64,000 nt of DNA from Pyrinomonadaceae bacterium (GTDB lineage: Bacteria; Acidobacteriota; Blastocatellia; Pyrinomonadales; Pyrinomonadaceae): contig JAGOBH010000012.1 in the NCBI GenBank assembly GCA_017983495.1, positions 1-64,000 on the forward strand, written 5' to 3'. The notes beneath the pieces are model-generated. The model made no database searches. It saw only the letters and a list, made by a program, of their open reading frames with translations, and had not been told where the DNA came from. Of the stretch, positions 26,004 to 34,406 are shown one piece after another (the first letter of the stretch is position 1; each line of letters starts with the position of its first letter). The translations under genes and the position numbers were made by a program.

Positions 26004-28709
26004 ATGGAACCATCAACGCGGTCTAAAGAGTCTGAAATTACCTTTCTGACGTCTTCATCTGACTCGATACATCTACCGACCATGCACGGCTCATTGTCCG
26101 CCTTCGAAGTGCTGAAATATGCCGATCCGCATGTGACCGATGGCGGAAACACCCCGCTTCAGAGCCTTGGCGACAGCATTTTTAATTCGATCAGCGATGC
26201 AGTGCTCGTGATCGACGACGAAGCCCGGATCGTCAGGGTAAATCCTGCCACACTTGAGCTTACAGGGTATAACGAAGATGAATTGGTCGGCCAACCCGTC
26301 GGCATCCTCGCCAGAAATGAGAAGGTTTTCAAGAAGATATTTGCCCGGCTCTTTCAAAAGAGCGGCAACTCGAAACGGCTTGAGACATATTGTCTGCGAA
26401 AAAACGGCAGCCGCTTTCCGGTCTCGGTCTCGGCATCGAAGATCTTTGACCCCGAGACGTGCTCGTATAACATAGTCTGCCTGGCCCGCGATATTTCGCG
26501 TCCAAAACGCCTTGAGGCCGAGGCCCGTGCAATATCCAAGATCATCCACGGCGTCACGACGACCGCTAATCTCGATGAGCTTCTCAGTCTCATCCACCGC
26601 ACGATCAAAAAGATCGTGTACGCGGAGAACTTCTTTGTCGCTTTATTTGATCCGAATACAGATCTGCTGACTATGCAGTTTTGGGTCGACAAGTTCGACC
26701 CCATGCCGCCGCCGCTCAAGGTCGGCCGCAGCATGAGCGCGTACGTTTTTCGCACCGGCAGGTCGCTGCTGCTAAATCACGAAGATTCGCTTCGGCTCAT
26801 CGAACAGGGCGAGGTCGAATCTGTCGGTACCGATTCGCCCATCTGGTTGGGTGTGCCGCTCAAAACGCCCGATGGTTCGATCGGCGTTCTCGTCGTGCAG
26901 GACTACGAAAACTCAGACACATACACCCAGCAGGATGTAGAACTGCTGACCTCGGTCGCCGACCAGATAGCGATGGCGATCGAACGAAAACGTACCGAAG
27001 AGGCTCTGCAACTGAGCCAAGACCGATTTGACCTGATCACGCGCGCGACCAGCGATGCCGTCCGGGACTGGGACTTGTCATCGAACGAAGTTTGGTGGAA
27101 CGAGGGACTTCAGAAGCTTTTCGGCTACCAATCGGATGAAATGGGGACGACCCTGACGTCCTGGTCAGATCGGCTTCACCCGGACGATGTCGAACGAGTA
27201 TCAGCAGATATCCACCGGCATATTGAGAGCGGCAAGAACAACTGGACGGACGAATATCGATTCAGACGAAAAGACGGAACCTATGCCTTCGTCATCGACC
27301 GCGGTTATGTGGTCTATGATCAGGACGAGAAGCCGATCCGTATGCTCGGCTCAATGATGGACGTCACTGAGCGTAAATCGCTCGAGGATCAGCTTACTCA
27401 TCAGGCATTGCACGATCCGCTGACCAAGATCGCAAACCGCATATTGTTTCGCAACCGCGTCGAACACGCTCTTTCAAAACTCGTCCGAAACCATGTTTCG
27501 ATCGCTGTACTATTCCTCGACCTGGACAATTTCAAATCGATCAACGATTCGCTTGGCCACGCCGCTGGCGACAAGCTGCTTGTTGCGGTCGCTGGCCGTC
27601 TGCAGGACTGCCTGCGCAATTCGGACACGGCGGCCCGGCTCGGCGGCGACGAATTTGCCGTGCTGGTCGAATCGGTCGTACATTCAGACGAGGCGACGAA
27701 TATCGCTGACCGCATCCTCGAGGTATTTCGCCAACCGTTTGTGATCGAGGGTAATGAGGTTCATGTCGGCACAAGTATCGGGATCGCCACGGGCTCAGCC
27801 GACACCGTCGGCTCCGAAGAGCTGCTCCGCAATGCGGATCTCGCTATGTATCTCGCAAAAGGCCGCGGGAAAGGTAAACATGTTGTTTTCGAGCCCAAAA
27901 TGCACGAGGCTCTTATGGAACGCATCGAACTCGAGGCCGACCTCCGCCGCGGGATCGAAGAGAAAGAGTTCACGATCCATTACCAGCCGATATTCGATCT
28001 CCAGTCGAGACAAGTGCTTGGGATGGAAGCCCTGGTCCGCTGGCAGCATCCGAGGTTTGGCCTTGTGCCGCCGATGAAGTTCATTCCGCTTGCCGAAGAG
28101 ACGAATTTGATCGTCCCGCTTGGCGAGTGGATATTGCAAGAGGCCTGTCACCAAGTTCAGGCATGGCGAGAGCAATTCGCCTTAGCTACGGATGTCTCGT
28201 TGACGGTTAATATCTCGATCCGACAGTTTTTGCAGAAAGAACTGGTAGAGATCGTCAGTAAGGCCCTCGAATCCAGCGGCCTGCCTCCGCGGTCATTGAT
28301 CCTCGAGATCACCGAGAGCTTTATGATGCAGGATACCGAAGCAACGATCTTAAAGCTCCATGACCTAAAGGATCTGGGCATTCGTCTTGCGATCGACGAT
28401 TTCGGCACTGGGTATTCGAGTCTCAGCTATCTTCAGCGGTTCCCGATCGATATTTTGAAGATCGATAAATCCTTCGTCGACAAGCTCGGCCAGGGCAGCG
28501 AGGGTAACGCCGTCGCCCGTGCGATCATAATGATGGGCGATTCGCTCAATCTGCGGACGATCGCCGAGGGCATCGAGCACGCCCATCAGATCACGGCGCT
28601 CCAAAGCCTCGGGTGCGAAGCCGGCCAGGGATTTCATTTTGCCAAGCCGCTCGCGAAAGAGGATATGGACACGTACCTCCGCGGCAAGTTGATCGGCGTT
28701 TCGGCTTAA
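26004..28709 (+). CDS. PAS-GAF-PAS-GGDEF-EAL c-di-GMP signalling protein
   Basis: The 901-residue protein starts at ATG 26004; a TTG at 25938 would add 22 residues. Domain order: PAS (about 55-165, DAVLVIDDEARIVRVNPATLELTGY), GAF (about 175-335), second PAS with PAC (about 345-470), GGDEF (about 480-640) and EAL (about 650-900). The cyclase signature GGDEF is intact, as are the phosphodiesterase motifs GMEALVRWQHP and IDDFGTGYSSL, so both making and breaking c-di-GMP is possible. There are no transmembrane segments, so it is a cytoplasmic sensor. The GAF and PAS domains suggest ligand or redox sensing. It is transcribed away from trmFO, with a palindromic promoter region between. Confidence 0.92.
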   Translation: MEPSTRSKESEITFLTSSSDSIHLPTMHGSLSAFEVLKYADPHVTDGGNTPLQSLGDSIFNSISDAVLVIDDEARIVRVNPATLELTGYNEDELVGQPVGILARNEKVFKKIFARLFQKSGNSKRLETYCLRKNGSRFPVSVSASKIFDPETCSYNIVCLARDISRPKRLEAEARAISKIIHGVTTTANLDELLSLIHRTIKKIVYAENFFVALFDPNTDLLTMQFWVDKFDPMPPPLKVGRSMSAYVFRTGRSLLLNHEDSLRLIEQGEVESVGTDSPIWLGVPLKTPDGSIGVLVVQDYENSDTYTQQDVELLTSVADQIAMAIERKRTEEALQLSQDRFDLITRATSDAVRDWDLSSNEVWWNEGLQKLFGYQSDEMGTTLTSWSDRLHPDDVERVSADIHRHIESGKNNWTDEYRFRRKDGTYAFVIDRGYVVYDQDEKPIRMLGSMMDVTERKSLEDQLTHQALHDPLTKIANRILFRNRVEHALSKLVRNHVSIAVLFLDLDNFKSINDSLGHAAGDKLLVAVAGRLQDCLRNSDTAARLGGDEFAVLVESVVHSDEATNIADRILEVFRQPFVIEGNEVHVGTSIGIATGSADTVGSEELLRNADLAMYLAKGRGKGKHVVFEPKMHEALMERIELEADLRRGIEEKEFTIHYQPIFDLQSRQVLGMEALVRWQHPRFGLVPPMKFIPLAEETNLIVPLGEWILQEACHQVQAWREQFALATDVSLTVNISIRQFLQKELVEIVSKALESSGLPPRSLILEITESFMMQDTEATILKLHDLKDLGIRLAIDDFGTGYSSLSYLQRFPIDILKIDKSFVDKLGQGSEGNAVARAIIMMGDSLNLRTIAEGIEHAHQITALQSLGCEAGQGFHFAKPLAKEDMDTYLRGKLIGVSA

Positions 28710-28816
28710 GCCGCTTCGCCGGGGCCAATACGATAACCGCCAACTCAACCACCTATCACGTTTAATTTTGATCTAACTTTCATTTCGGGAGAATCTGAAA
28801 TGCGAGTCAAAAATCT

Positions 28817-28863
28817 TTGACTTTTGTTTCATCTATGCAATATACTTGCATTACCGCAAGTAT
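28817..28863 (+). promoter_or_regulatory. imuA promoter with an operator-like inverted repeat over the -10 box
   Basis: TTGACT (28817-28822), an 18-base spacer and TATACT (28841-28846) form a good promoter. A perfect inverted repeat, ATACTTGC-N6-GCAAGTAT at 28842-28863, covers the -10 and the start site. The position suits a damage-response repressor such as LexA; the motif itself is not one of the classical LexA boxes. Confidence 0.65.
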
Positions 28864-28867
28864 TTGT

Positions 28868-29518
28868 ATGAGACATCTGAGCCTGGTAAAAAGTCTATCC
28901 CACCTGCAGGAAGAACAAAAGTATTCCGAGGAGGTTCTGCTCGATGCGGTCGGGATCGCTCTGACGCGCGGGACGCTGAGCGAATTTGTCGGCGACGCGA
29001 GCACGGGACGGACGAGCCTTGTGCTCAATCTGCTGGCCAAACTTACCTCCAGCGGCGAGGTCTGTGCGGTGGTCGATTCGTCCGACAGCTTTGACCCGTG
29101 CTCGGCCGCGAGGAGCGGTGTCGTGCTCGATAATTTGCTCTGGGTGCGTTGCGGCGGCGACCTCGAACGCTCATTCACGGCCGCCGATTACCTCGTTCAG
29201 GCAAAGGGTTTCGGGGCGATCTGGCTCAATCTCGACGGGCTGTCGAAACAGAAATTGCAGATGGTGCCGCGGACCTATTGGTTTCGCTACCGGACGCGGA
29301 TCAAGGAAACGCCGACGCTCTTTGTCGTCACCGCCGAAGACCCGGTCGCAGGTTCGGCGTCACACCAGTCGTTCGAACTCGCACGCAAGGACACGGTCTG
29401 GTCGGGTCTCGGCCGTTACAAACTGCTGCGGGAATTTCACCTCGATTTTCACTCACGCAAGCATTTTTACGGCCAGCCGGGCTCGGCCCGCATAGGGTTC
29501 GACTACAGCGATGTCTAA
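28868..29518 (+). CDS. imuA: ImuA-like RecA-fold mutasome protein with Arg in Walker A
   Basis: The 216-residue protein starts at ATG 28868, just after the operator; this gives a short leader without a clear ribosome binding site. It resembles a truncated RecA/SulA-type ATPase. A Walker A-like GDASTGRTSL near residue 39 has Arg in place of the usual Lys, and a Walker B-like strand is FGAIWLNLDGL. ImuA works with ImuB and DnaE2 in damage-induced, error-prone translesion synthesis. It overlaps imuB by eight bases. The identification comes mostly from cassette position, supported by the RecA-like strand pattern. The Walker change may mean that ATP hydrolysis is weak or absent. Confidence 0.72.
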   Translation: MRHLSLVKSLSHLQEEQKYSEEVLLDAVGIALTRGTLSEFVGDASTGRTSLVLNLLAKLTSSGEVCAVVDSSDSFDPCSAARSGVVLDNLLWVRCGGDLERSFTAADYLVQAKGFGAIWLNLDGLSKQKLQMVPRTYWFRYRTRIKETPTLFVVTAEDPVAGSASHQSFELARKDTVWSGLGRYKLLREFHLDFHSRKHFYGQPGSARIGFDYSDV

Positions 29519-30773
29519 AGCCTATGCATGCATCATTTCACAAAATACCGGGACGGACGCCGACGCACTGTTGGCGATTGCCTACGGGTTTGCCTACCGC
29601 GTCGAGATGCTCGCGGACGGCGTCCTGTTTGACGTCAGCGGATTAGAAAAACTCATCGGCGATGACAAAAAGATCGCCCGAAAAATAGTGAAGGAGTTGG
29701 AAAACAACGAGATATCTGGCAATGTCGCCGTCGCCGCGTCGGTCGAAACGGCCCTTCTGCTCGCACGCGAGAACCGCGGGCTGAATCACACCGTCGCGTC
29801 GACGGACACATTTCGCCAGTTACCATTGCGAAATCTCGCCATCGACCGCGACACGCTCGGCGTTTTCGAGGCTCTCGGCCTGAGCCGCATCGAAGATCTC
29901 GATCAAATTCCGGCCGACGAACTGACCGCGCGTTACGGCCACGATTTTCGCGATGTCATCGACGTCATCGCCCAAAAGGACAAACGCGACGTCGTCCCGA
30001 ACATTGCCGAAACTGAGGTCCGCTGGAAGTACGAACTCGATTTTCCGGTCGATGATTTTGAGCAATTGATATTTATCGTCAACCGCGGCCTCGAGGAAAT
30101 GCTCGCCGCCGTCGGTCGCGACGGCCATAGTACCGAGCAGATCGACATCCGGTTTAAGGTCGATAAAAAGGCTGAGAAAACGTACGAGATCAAAACGTCG
30201 TTCCCGACGCTCGACAAGGTGTTTTGGCTGAAATTGATAAACCTGCGGATCTCGGTCGACCCACCCGAGGCCGGCATCGTGGCTATTGGCGTAACGGCAC
30301 ATTTTACGCGTCCGCGGCCGGCACAGAGCGGTCTTTACGCCGTCTCAAGGCCGCAGCCCGAGAGCCTTTTGCTGACGGTCGGCAAGATCAAAAAGCTGGT
30401 CGGCGACGACAATGTCGGCGTACCCGCATTACTCGAAAGCCGCGTCGAACGGCCGTTCACTCTTGACGCCGCTGCCTTGCCCGCTGGCAAGGAGCGTATC
30501 GACATTGCACCACGGGCACCGGTCATCGCGTTCCAATATTACGAACCGCCCGTCCCGGCCGAGGTTCTGGTTCGTGAACGACAGCTCATTTATCTGCGGA
30601 CGCCGTATTTCGCCGGCCGCGTCGCGGCGTGCAGCGGCGTCTGGCGGCTCAATTCGCGTTGGTGGGAAAAAGCGTGGGACATACAGGAATGGCACGTCGA
30701 GATCGAAAACGGCGGCGTCTACCGCCTGCGAAAAACCGGCAATGAATGGTTGGTTATTGGAGAGTTTGATTAG
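29511..30773 (+). CDS. imuB: ImuB-like Y-family polymerase homologue, probably non-catalytic
   Basis: The 420-residue protein has a Y-family polymerase layout: palm-like start, then VFEALGLSRIEDLDQIPADELTARYG as the helix-hairpin-helix-like thumb, and a C-terminal little-finger-like region. The conserved acidic residues expected near the N-terminus of active DinB (the DxDxFF and SxDE motifs) are not seen: the start reads AYACIISQNTGT, and the second site reads DVSGLEKLIG, which keeps only part. This fits ImuB, which acts as a clamp-binding scaffold for DnaE2. The C-terminus ends in RLRKTGNEWLVIGEFD. It overlaps imuA and precedes dnaE2. Confidence 0.82.
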   Translation: MSKAYACIISQNTGTDADALLAIAYGFAYRVEMLADGVLFDVSGLEKLIGDDKKIARKIVKELENNEISGNVAVAASVETALLLARENRGLNHTVASTDTFRQLPLRNLAIDRDTLGVFEALGLSRIEDLDQIPADELTARYGHDFRDVIDVIAQKDKRDVVPNIAETEVRWKYELDFPVDDFEQLIFIVNRGLEEMLAAVGRDGHSTEQIDIRFKVDKKAEKTYEIKTSFPTLDKVFWLKLINLRISVDPPEAGIVAIGVTAHFTRPRPAQSGLYAVSRPQPESLLLTVGKIKKLVGDDNVGVPALLESRVERPFTLDAAALPAGKERIDIAPRAPVIAFQYYEPPVPAEVLVRERQLIYLRTPYFAGRVAACSGVWRLNSRWWEKAWDIQEWHVEIENGGVYRLRKTGNEWLVIGEFD

Positions 30774-30783
30774 GTTTGTTTCC

Positions 30784-30999
30784 TGTCGCCAACGGCGACA
30801 AATATTAAAGCCTAGGGTGTAGCCGACAGGCCGCAGCCCTAGGTATCGTCGACGGAAGTTTTCGCTCCCTGTAGGGGAGCAATATTCACGGCGGTTGTTC
30901 GACGCCTTCAGCGTCGGGATGTTCGCTCTGCACCACCTAGGGTTACATTCGCTTCGCTCATTGCACCCTAGGCTTTAATGTACGTCGCCGTTGGCGACA
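30784..30999 (+). repeat. Nested palindromic repeat between imuB and dnaE2
   Basis: Outer arms at 30784-30799 and 30984-30999 (16 bases, perfect) enclose a second perfect 16-base pair at 30804-30819 and 30964-30979 that contains CCTAGGGT. Smaller palindromes such as GACGCC-TTCA-GCGTC sit in the middle. The same motifs recur at 56081-56203. No gene is present in this 233-base spacer. Confidence 0.8.
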
Positions 31000-31006
31000 A
31001 GAACCG

Positions 31007-34000
31007 ATGTCTTTTATCGAACTTCACACACGTTCGGCGTTCAGTTTTTTATCCTCCGGCTCGCTGCCCGAGGATATTGCCGTGCGCGCCGGTGAGCTTG
31101 ATATGCCGGCGATCGGGATGATGGACCGCGACACGGTGTCGGGCGCCGTGCGGTTTCATCTTGAGGCGAAGGAACAGGGCGTTCGGGCGATGATCGGGTC
31201 CGAGATAACGCTTGCTGACGGCACGCTTTTACCGCTGATGCCGATCGATCTTCGCGGCTATCAAAACATGTCGCGGCTCATCACGACCGTCAAATTGCGG
31301 CATAAAAAGGGCGAACATTTTGCGACGCGTGCCGACATCGAGGAACACGCCGCCGGACTGCTCTGCTTCACCGGCGGAGCGGACGGTTTTATCCACCGCA
31401 GCATCAAAAACCGACGCGGCCAGGAAGACCTCGCCTGGCTCAAATACACCTTCGACGACCGTCTCTACGTCGAACTCCAACGCCACCACCTGCCGCACGA
31501 AGAGGACATCAACCAATCGCTGCTGGGCCTCGCACACAAATTTCGCATTCCGTATTTCGCCAGCAACGGCCCGTATTACGCCGCGCAGCGTGACCGCGAG
31601 TTGTTCGACGTTTTCACCTGCATAAAAAATCACTGCACTATCGAAAACGCCGGTCGTCTGATCTCGGAAAACAGCGAACGCTATCTCAAATCAGCGGCCC
31701 AGATGCTCTACCAGTTTGACGATTACCAGCAGGCAGTCGCGACGACCGCTGAGATCGCCTCACGCGTAAAATTTTCGATGGACGAGCTCGGCTACACGTT
31801 CCCCGATTATCCGGTGCCAACGGGCGAGACGATGGACTCGTATCTTCGGAAACAGGCTGAAAAAGGTGCGGTCTGGCGTTATTGGGCACTGACGCCGAAG
31901 GTGCGTGCCAAACTCGACTACGAGCTGAACATGATCGCCAAGCTCAAGCTCGCCGGTTATTTTCTGCTCGTCTGGGACATCTCGCAATTTTGCCGTGCGA
32001 ACAACATCCTGTCGCAGGGACGCGGGTCCGCCGCAAATTCGGTCGTCTGTTACGCTCTCGGCATCACGGCCGTCGACCCGATCGAGGCCGATCTATTATT
32101 TGAGCGGTTCTTGTCCGAAGAGCGGACCGAATACCCCGACATCGACATCGATCTGCCCTCGGGCGAAGACCGCGAAAAGGTCATCCAGCACGTTTACCAA
32201 AAATACGGCGAGCGCGGTGCCGGCATGACGGCCAATGTCATCAGCTATCGCGGACGCTCGGCCGCACGCGAGGTCGGCAAGGTCTTCGGCTTTGACGAAG
32301 ACGCGTTAAAACGTTTGTCCAAGATTATCCCGCACTACGGCACGCACACGCGGGCCGAGATGATGGCACGCTTTATCGAGGCCGGCTTCGACCCGAAAGA
32401 AAATTACCGCATCGCCAAATATATGGAGATGTACGCCCGCGTGCTCGATTATCCGCGGCATTTGGGGCAGCATTCCGGCGGCATGGTCATCTCTTTGGGG
32501 CGCCTGGACGGCGTCGTCCCGCTCGAACCCGCGTCGATGGAAAACCGCAACATCATCCAGTGGGACAAGGACGACTGCGAACGCCTCGGCATCGTCAAGG
32601 TCGACCTTTTGGGCCTCGGAATGATGGCCGTCATCCGCGACACGCTCACCTTGATCGAAGAGCACCGCGGCGAAAAGGTCGATCTCGGCAAGATATCGAA
32701 AAAAGATCCGCTCGTTTACAAAACGCTGCAGGAGGCCGATACGATCGGGATGTTTCAGGTCGAGAGCCGTGCCCAGATCAACTTTTTGCCAAAATCGCGG
32801 CCTGAGACGTTTTACGACATCGTCGTCCAGGTCGCTATCATCCGTCCGGGCCCGATCGTCGGCAAGATGCTCAGCGGCTACATCGCCCGCCGCATGGGCA
32901 AAGAAGAGGTCGATTACATGCACCCGTCGTTCGAGCCGATCTTAAAGCGCACGCTCGGCGTTCCGCTCTTTCAGGAGCAACTGCTGCGAATGGCGATGAC
33001 GATCGCCGGATTTACCGGCGGCGAGGCCGAGGAACTGCGGCGTGCACTCGGATTCAAACGTGCCGACAAACGCCTCGCCAAGATCGAAACGCGTCTACGC
33101 TCCGGCATGGCGGATAAAAACATCACTCAAGAGACGCAGGACAAGATCGTCAAGAGCATCCTCGCCTTTGCCAACTACGGCTTTCCCGAATCGCACGCCG
33201 CGAGCTTTGCCCTGCTGACCTACGCGTCCGCCTATCTCAAGGTGCATTACCTCGCGGAATTTACGACCGCGATGCTCAACAATTATCCGCTCGGCTTCTA
33301 TTCGCCCGCGACGCTTATCAAGGACGCCCAGCGGCACGGCCTGCACTTTAACGCGATCAATATCAACGCCTCGCAGCGGCTCTTCACTATCGAAGACGGC
33401 AAGGTCCTCATCGGCCTAAAATACGTCAAAGGCCTCCGCAAGGATGTCGCCAACGAGATCGTCGCCCGCCGGACCGCAGGCTGCCAGCCTGCCATCGTCC
33501 CCGCCGATCCTGTCAGAACCGGGAGCGGTAGCGACTGGGTTCCTGCGATCGTGCCGTACACGTCCGTCGAAGATCTCGTCCGCCGCGTTCCCGCCATCAA
33601 CAAAAAAGAGATCCGTGCTCTCAGCCTCTCCGGCGCTCTCAATTTCGACTCGACAGTCCATCGCCGTCAAGCTCTTTGGGAATCGGAACTCGCGATCCAG
33701 CCGGCCGGTGAACTGTTTGCGAACATTGAGGAAAAGCAGCCCATCCCGTCTTTCATCAACCAGATGAGCAAATGGCAGCTGATGGAGACCGATCTGATGA
33801 CGACAGGCATCACCATCGGCAAACATCCGATGGCGTTCCTTCGCGAAGAGTTGACCAAACACGGCGTCATCGCGGCGTATCAGACCACGCATCTCAAAAA
33901 GCGTGACGTCGTCACCGTCGCCGGTGCGGTCATCGTTCGCCAGCGTCCGAGCACCGCGAACGACGTCGTATTCATCACAATGGAGGACGAGACAGGCTAT

Positions 34001-34171
34001 TCGAATTTCATCGTCATGCCCGATGTTTTTGACAAGTTTCGCTCAACAATAGTCTCGAGCGATTTTCTCCTCATCCGCGGCATCGCCGAAGAGGGCGGCA
34101 TGATCAAGGCTCTGTTCTTCGAGCCCATAAACGCATTTATCAGTAAGATCGTTTCACACGACTTTCAGTGA
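31007..34171 (+). CDS. dnaE2: Error-prone DNA polymerase DnaE2 with a palindrome-derived insert
   Basis: The 1054-residue protein is a C-family replicative-type polymerase. It has an N-terminal PHP domain (FIELHTRSAFSFLSSGS), palm motifs SQGRGSAANSVVCYALG and PDIDIDLPSGEDR (catalytic aspartates), then the fingers, helix-hairpin-helix (near 770-900) and a C-terminal OB fold. The length and the cassette with imuA and imuB identify DnaE2 rather than the replicative DnaE1. It carries out mutagenic translesion synthesis after DNA damage. In the region between GLRKDVANEIVARR and SVEDLVRRVP, where homologues run almost directly on, about 25 extra residues (823-847) are encoded by a REP-like palindrome and a second repeat. 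The frame is intact. Confidence 0.93.
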   Translation: MSFIELHTRSAFSFLSSGSLPEDIAVRAGELDMPAIGMMDRDTVSGAVRFHLEAKEQGVRAMIGSEITLADGTLLPLMPIDLRGYQNMSRLITTVKLRHKKGEHFATRADIEEHAAGLLCFTGGADGFIHRSIKNRRGQEDLAWLKYTFDDRLYVELQRHHLPHEEDINQSLLGLAHKFRIPYFASNGPYYAAQRDRELFDVFTCIKNHCTIENAGRLISENSERYLKSAAQMLYQFDDYQQAVATTAEIASRVKFSMDELGYTFPDYPVPTGETMDSYLRKQAEKGAVWRYWALTPKVRAKLDYELNMIAKLKLAGYFLLVWDISQFCRANNILSQGRGSAANSVVCYALGITAVDPIEADLLFERFLSEERTEYPDIDIDLPSGEDREKVIQHVYQKYGERGAGMTANVISYRGRSAAREVGKVFGFDEDALKRLSKIIPHYGTHTRAEMMARFIEAGFDPKENYRIAKYMEMYARVLDYPRHLGQHSGGMVISLGRLDGVVPLEPASMENRNIIQWDKDDCERLGIVKVDLLGLGMMAVIRDTLTLIEEHRGEKVDLGKISKKDPLVYKTLQEADTIGMFQVESRAQINFLPKSRPETFYDIVVQVAIIRPGPIVGKMLSGYIARRMGKEEVDYMHPSFEPILKRTLGVPLFQEQLLRMAMTIAGFTGGEAEELRRALGFKRADKRLAKIETRLRSGMADKNITQETQDKIVKSILAFANYGFPESHAASFALLTYASAYLKVHYLAEFTTAMLNNYPLGFYSPATLIKDAQRHGLHFNAININASQRLFTIEDGKVLIGLKYVKGLRKDVANEIVARRTAGCQPAIVPADPVRTGSGSDWVPAIVPYTSVEDLVRRVPAINKKEIRALSLSGALNFDSTVHRRQALWESELAIQPAGELFANIEEKQPIPSFINQMSKWQLMETDLMTTGITIGKHPMAFLREELTKHGVIAAYQTTHLKKRDVVTVAGAVIVRQRPSTANDVVFITMEDETGYSNFIVMPDVFDKFRSTIVSSDFLLIRGIAEEGGMIKALFFEPINAFISKIVSHDFQ
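33476..33545 (+). repeat. REP-like palindromes inside dnaE2
   Basis: GCAGGCTGCCAGCCTGCC at 33476-33493 is the same hairpin as in trmFO. A second motif at 33511-33545 begins TGTCAGAACCGGGAGCGG and resembles the repeat pair at 56528 and 56669. Together they encode an in-frame peptide. Confidence 0.75.
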
Positions 34172-34222
34172 ACGGAAGATTGACCACTGAGACACAGAGA
34201 ACACAGAGAAGAAAGAAGTTTG

Positions 34223-34311
34223 GCCGCAGATAGACGCGGATAACGCGGATAAGAAAAAGAAAAGAACTCTCTGATCTTCTTCCGATCTGCGTCATCTGCT
34301 TCATCTGCGGC
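34223..34311 (+). repeat. Intergenic inverted repeat after dnaE2, possible terminator
   Basis: GCCGCAGAT at 34223 pairs with ATCTGCGGC at 34303-34311, and further short GCGGAT/ATCTGC units lie between. This direct-and-inverted unit is of a type often scattered in intergenic DNA. It may end dnaE2 transcription. Confidence 0.5.
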
Positions 34312-34344
34312 TAAAATGCTCTTTTGTTTTACAACGCGAATGAC

Positions 34345-34380
34345 AAAAAAAGCGGCGAGCCTCTCGTGAGGTCGCCGCCT
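34345..34380 (-). terminator. Rho-independent terminator of the TonB-like gene
   Basis: On the minus strand a GC-rich stem (GGCGGCGACCTC with GAGGCTCGCCGC, one bulged base, loop ACGA) is followed by seven U residues. Confidence 0.8.
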
Positions 34381-34406
34381 GGAAAAGTCTGAATCGTCGT
34401 TGGCCG

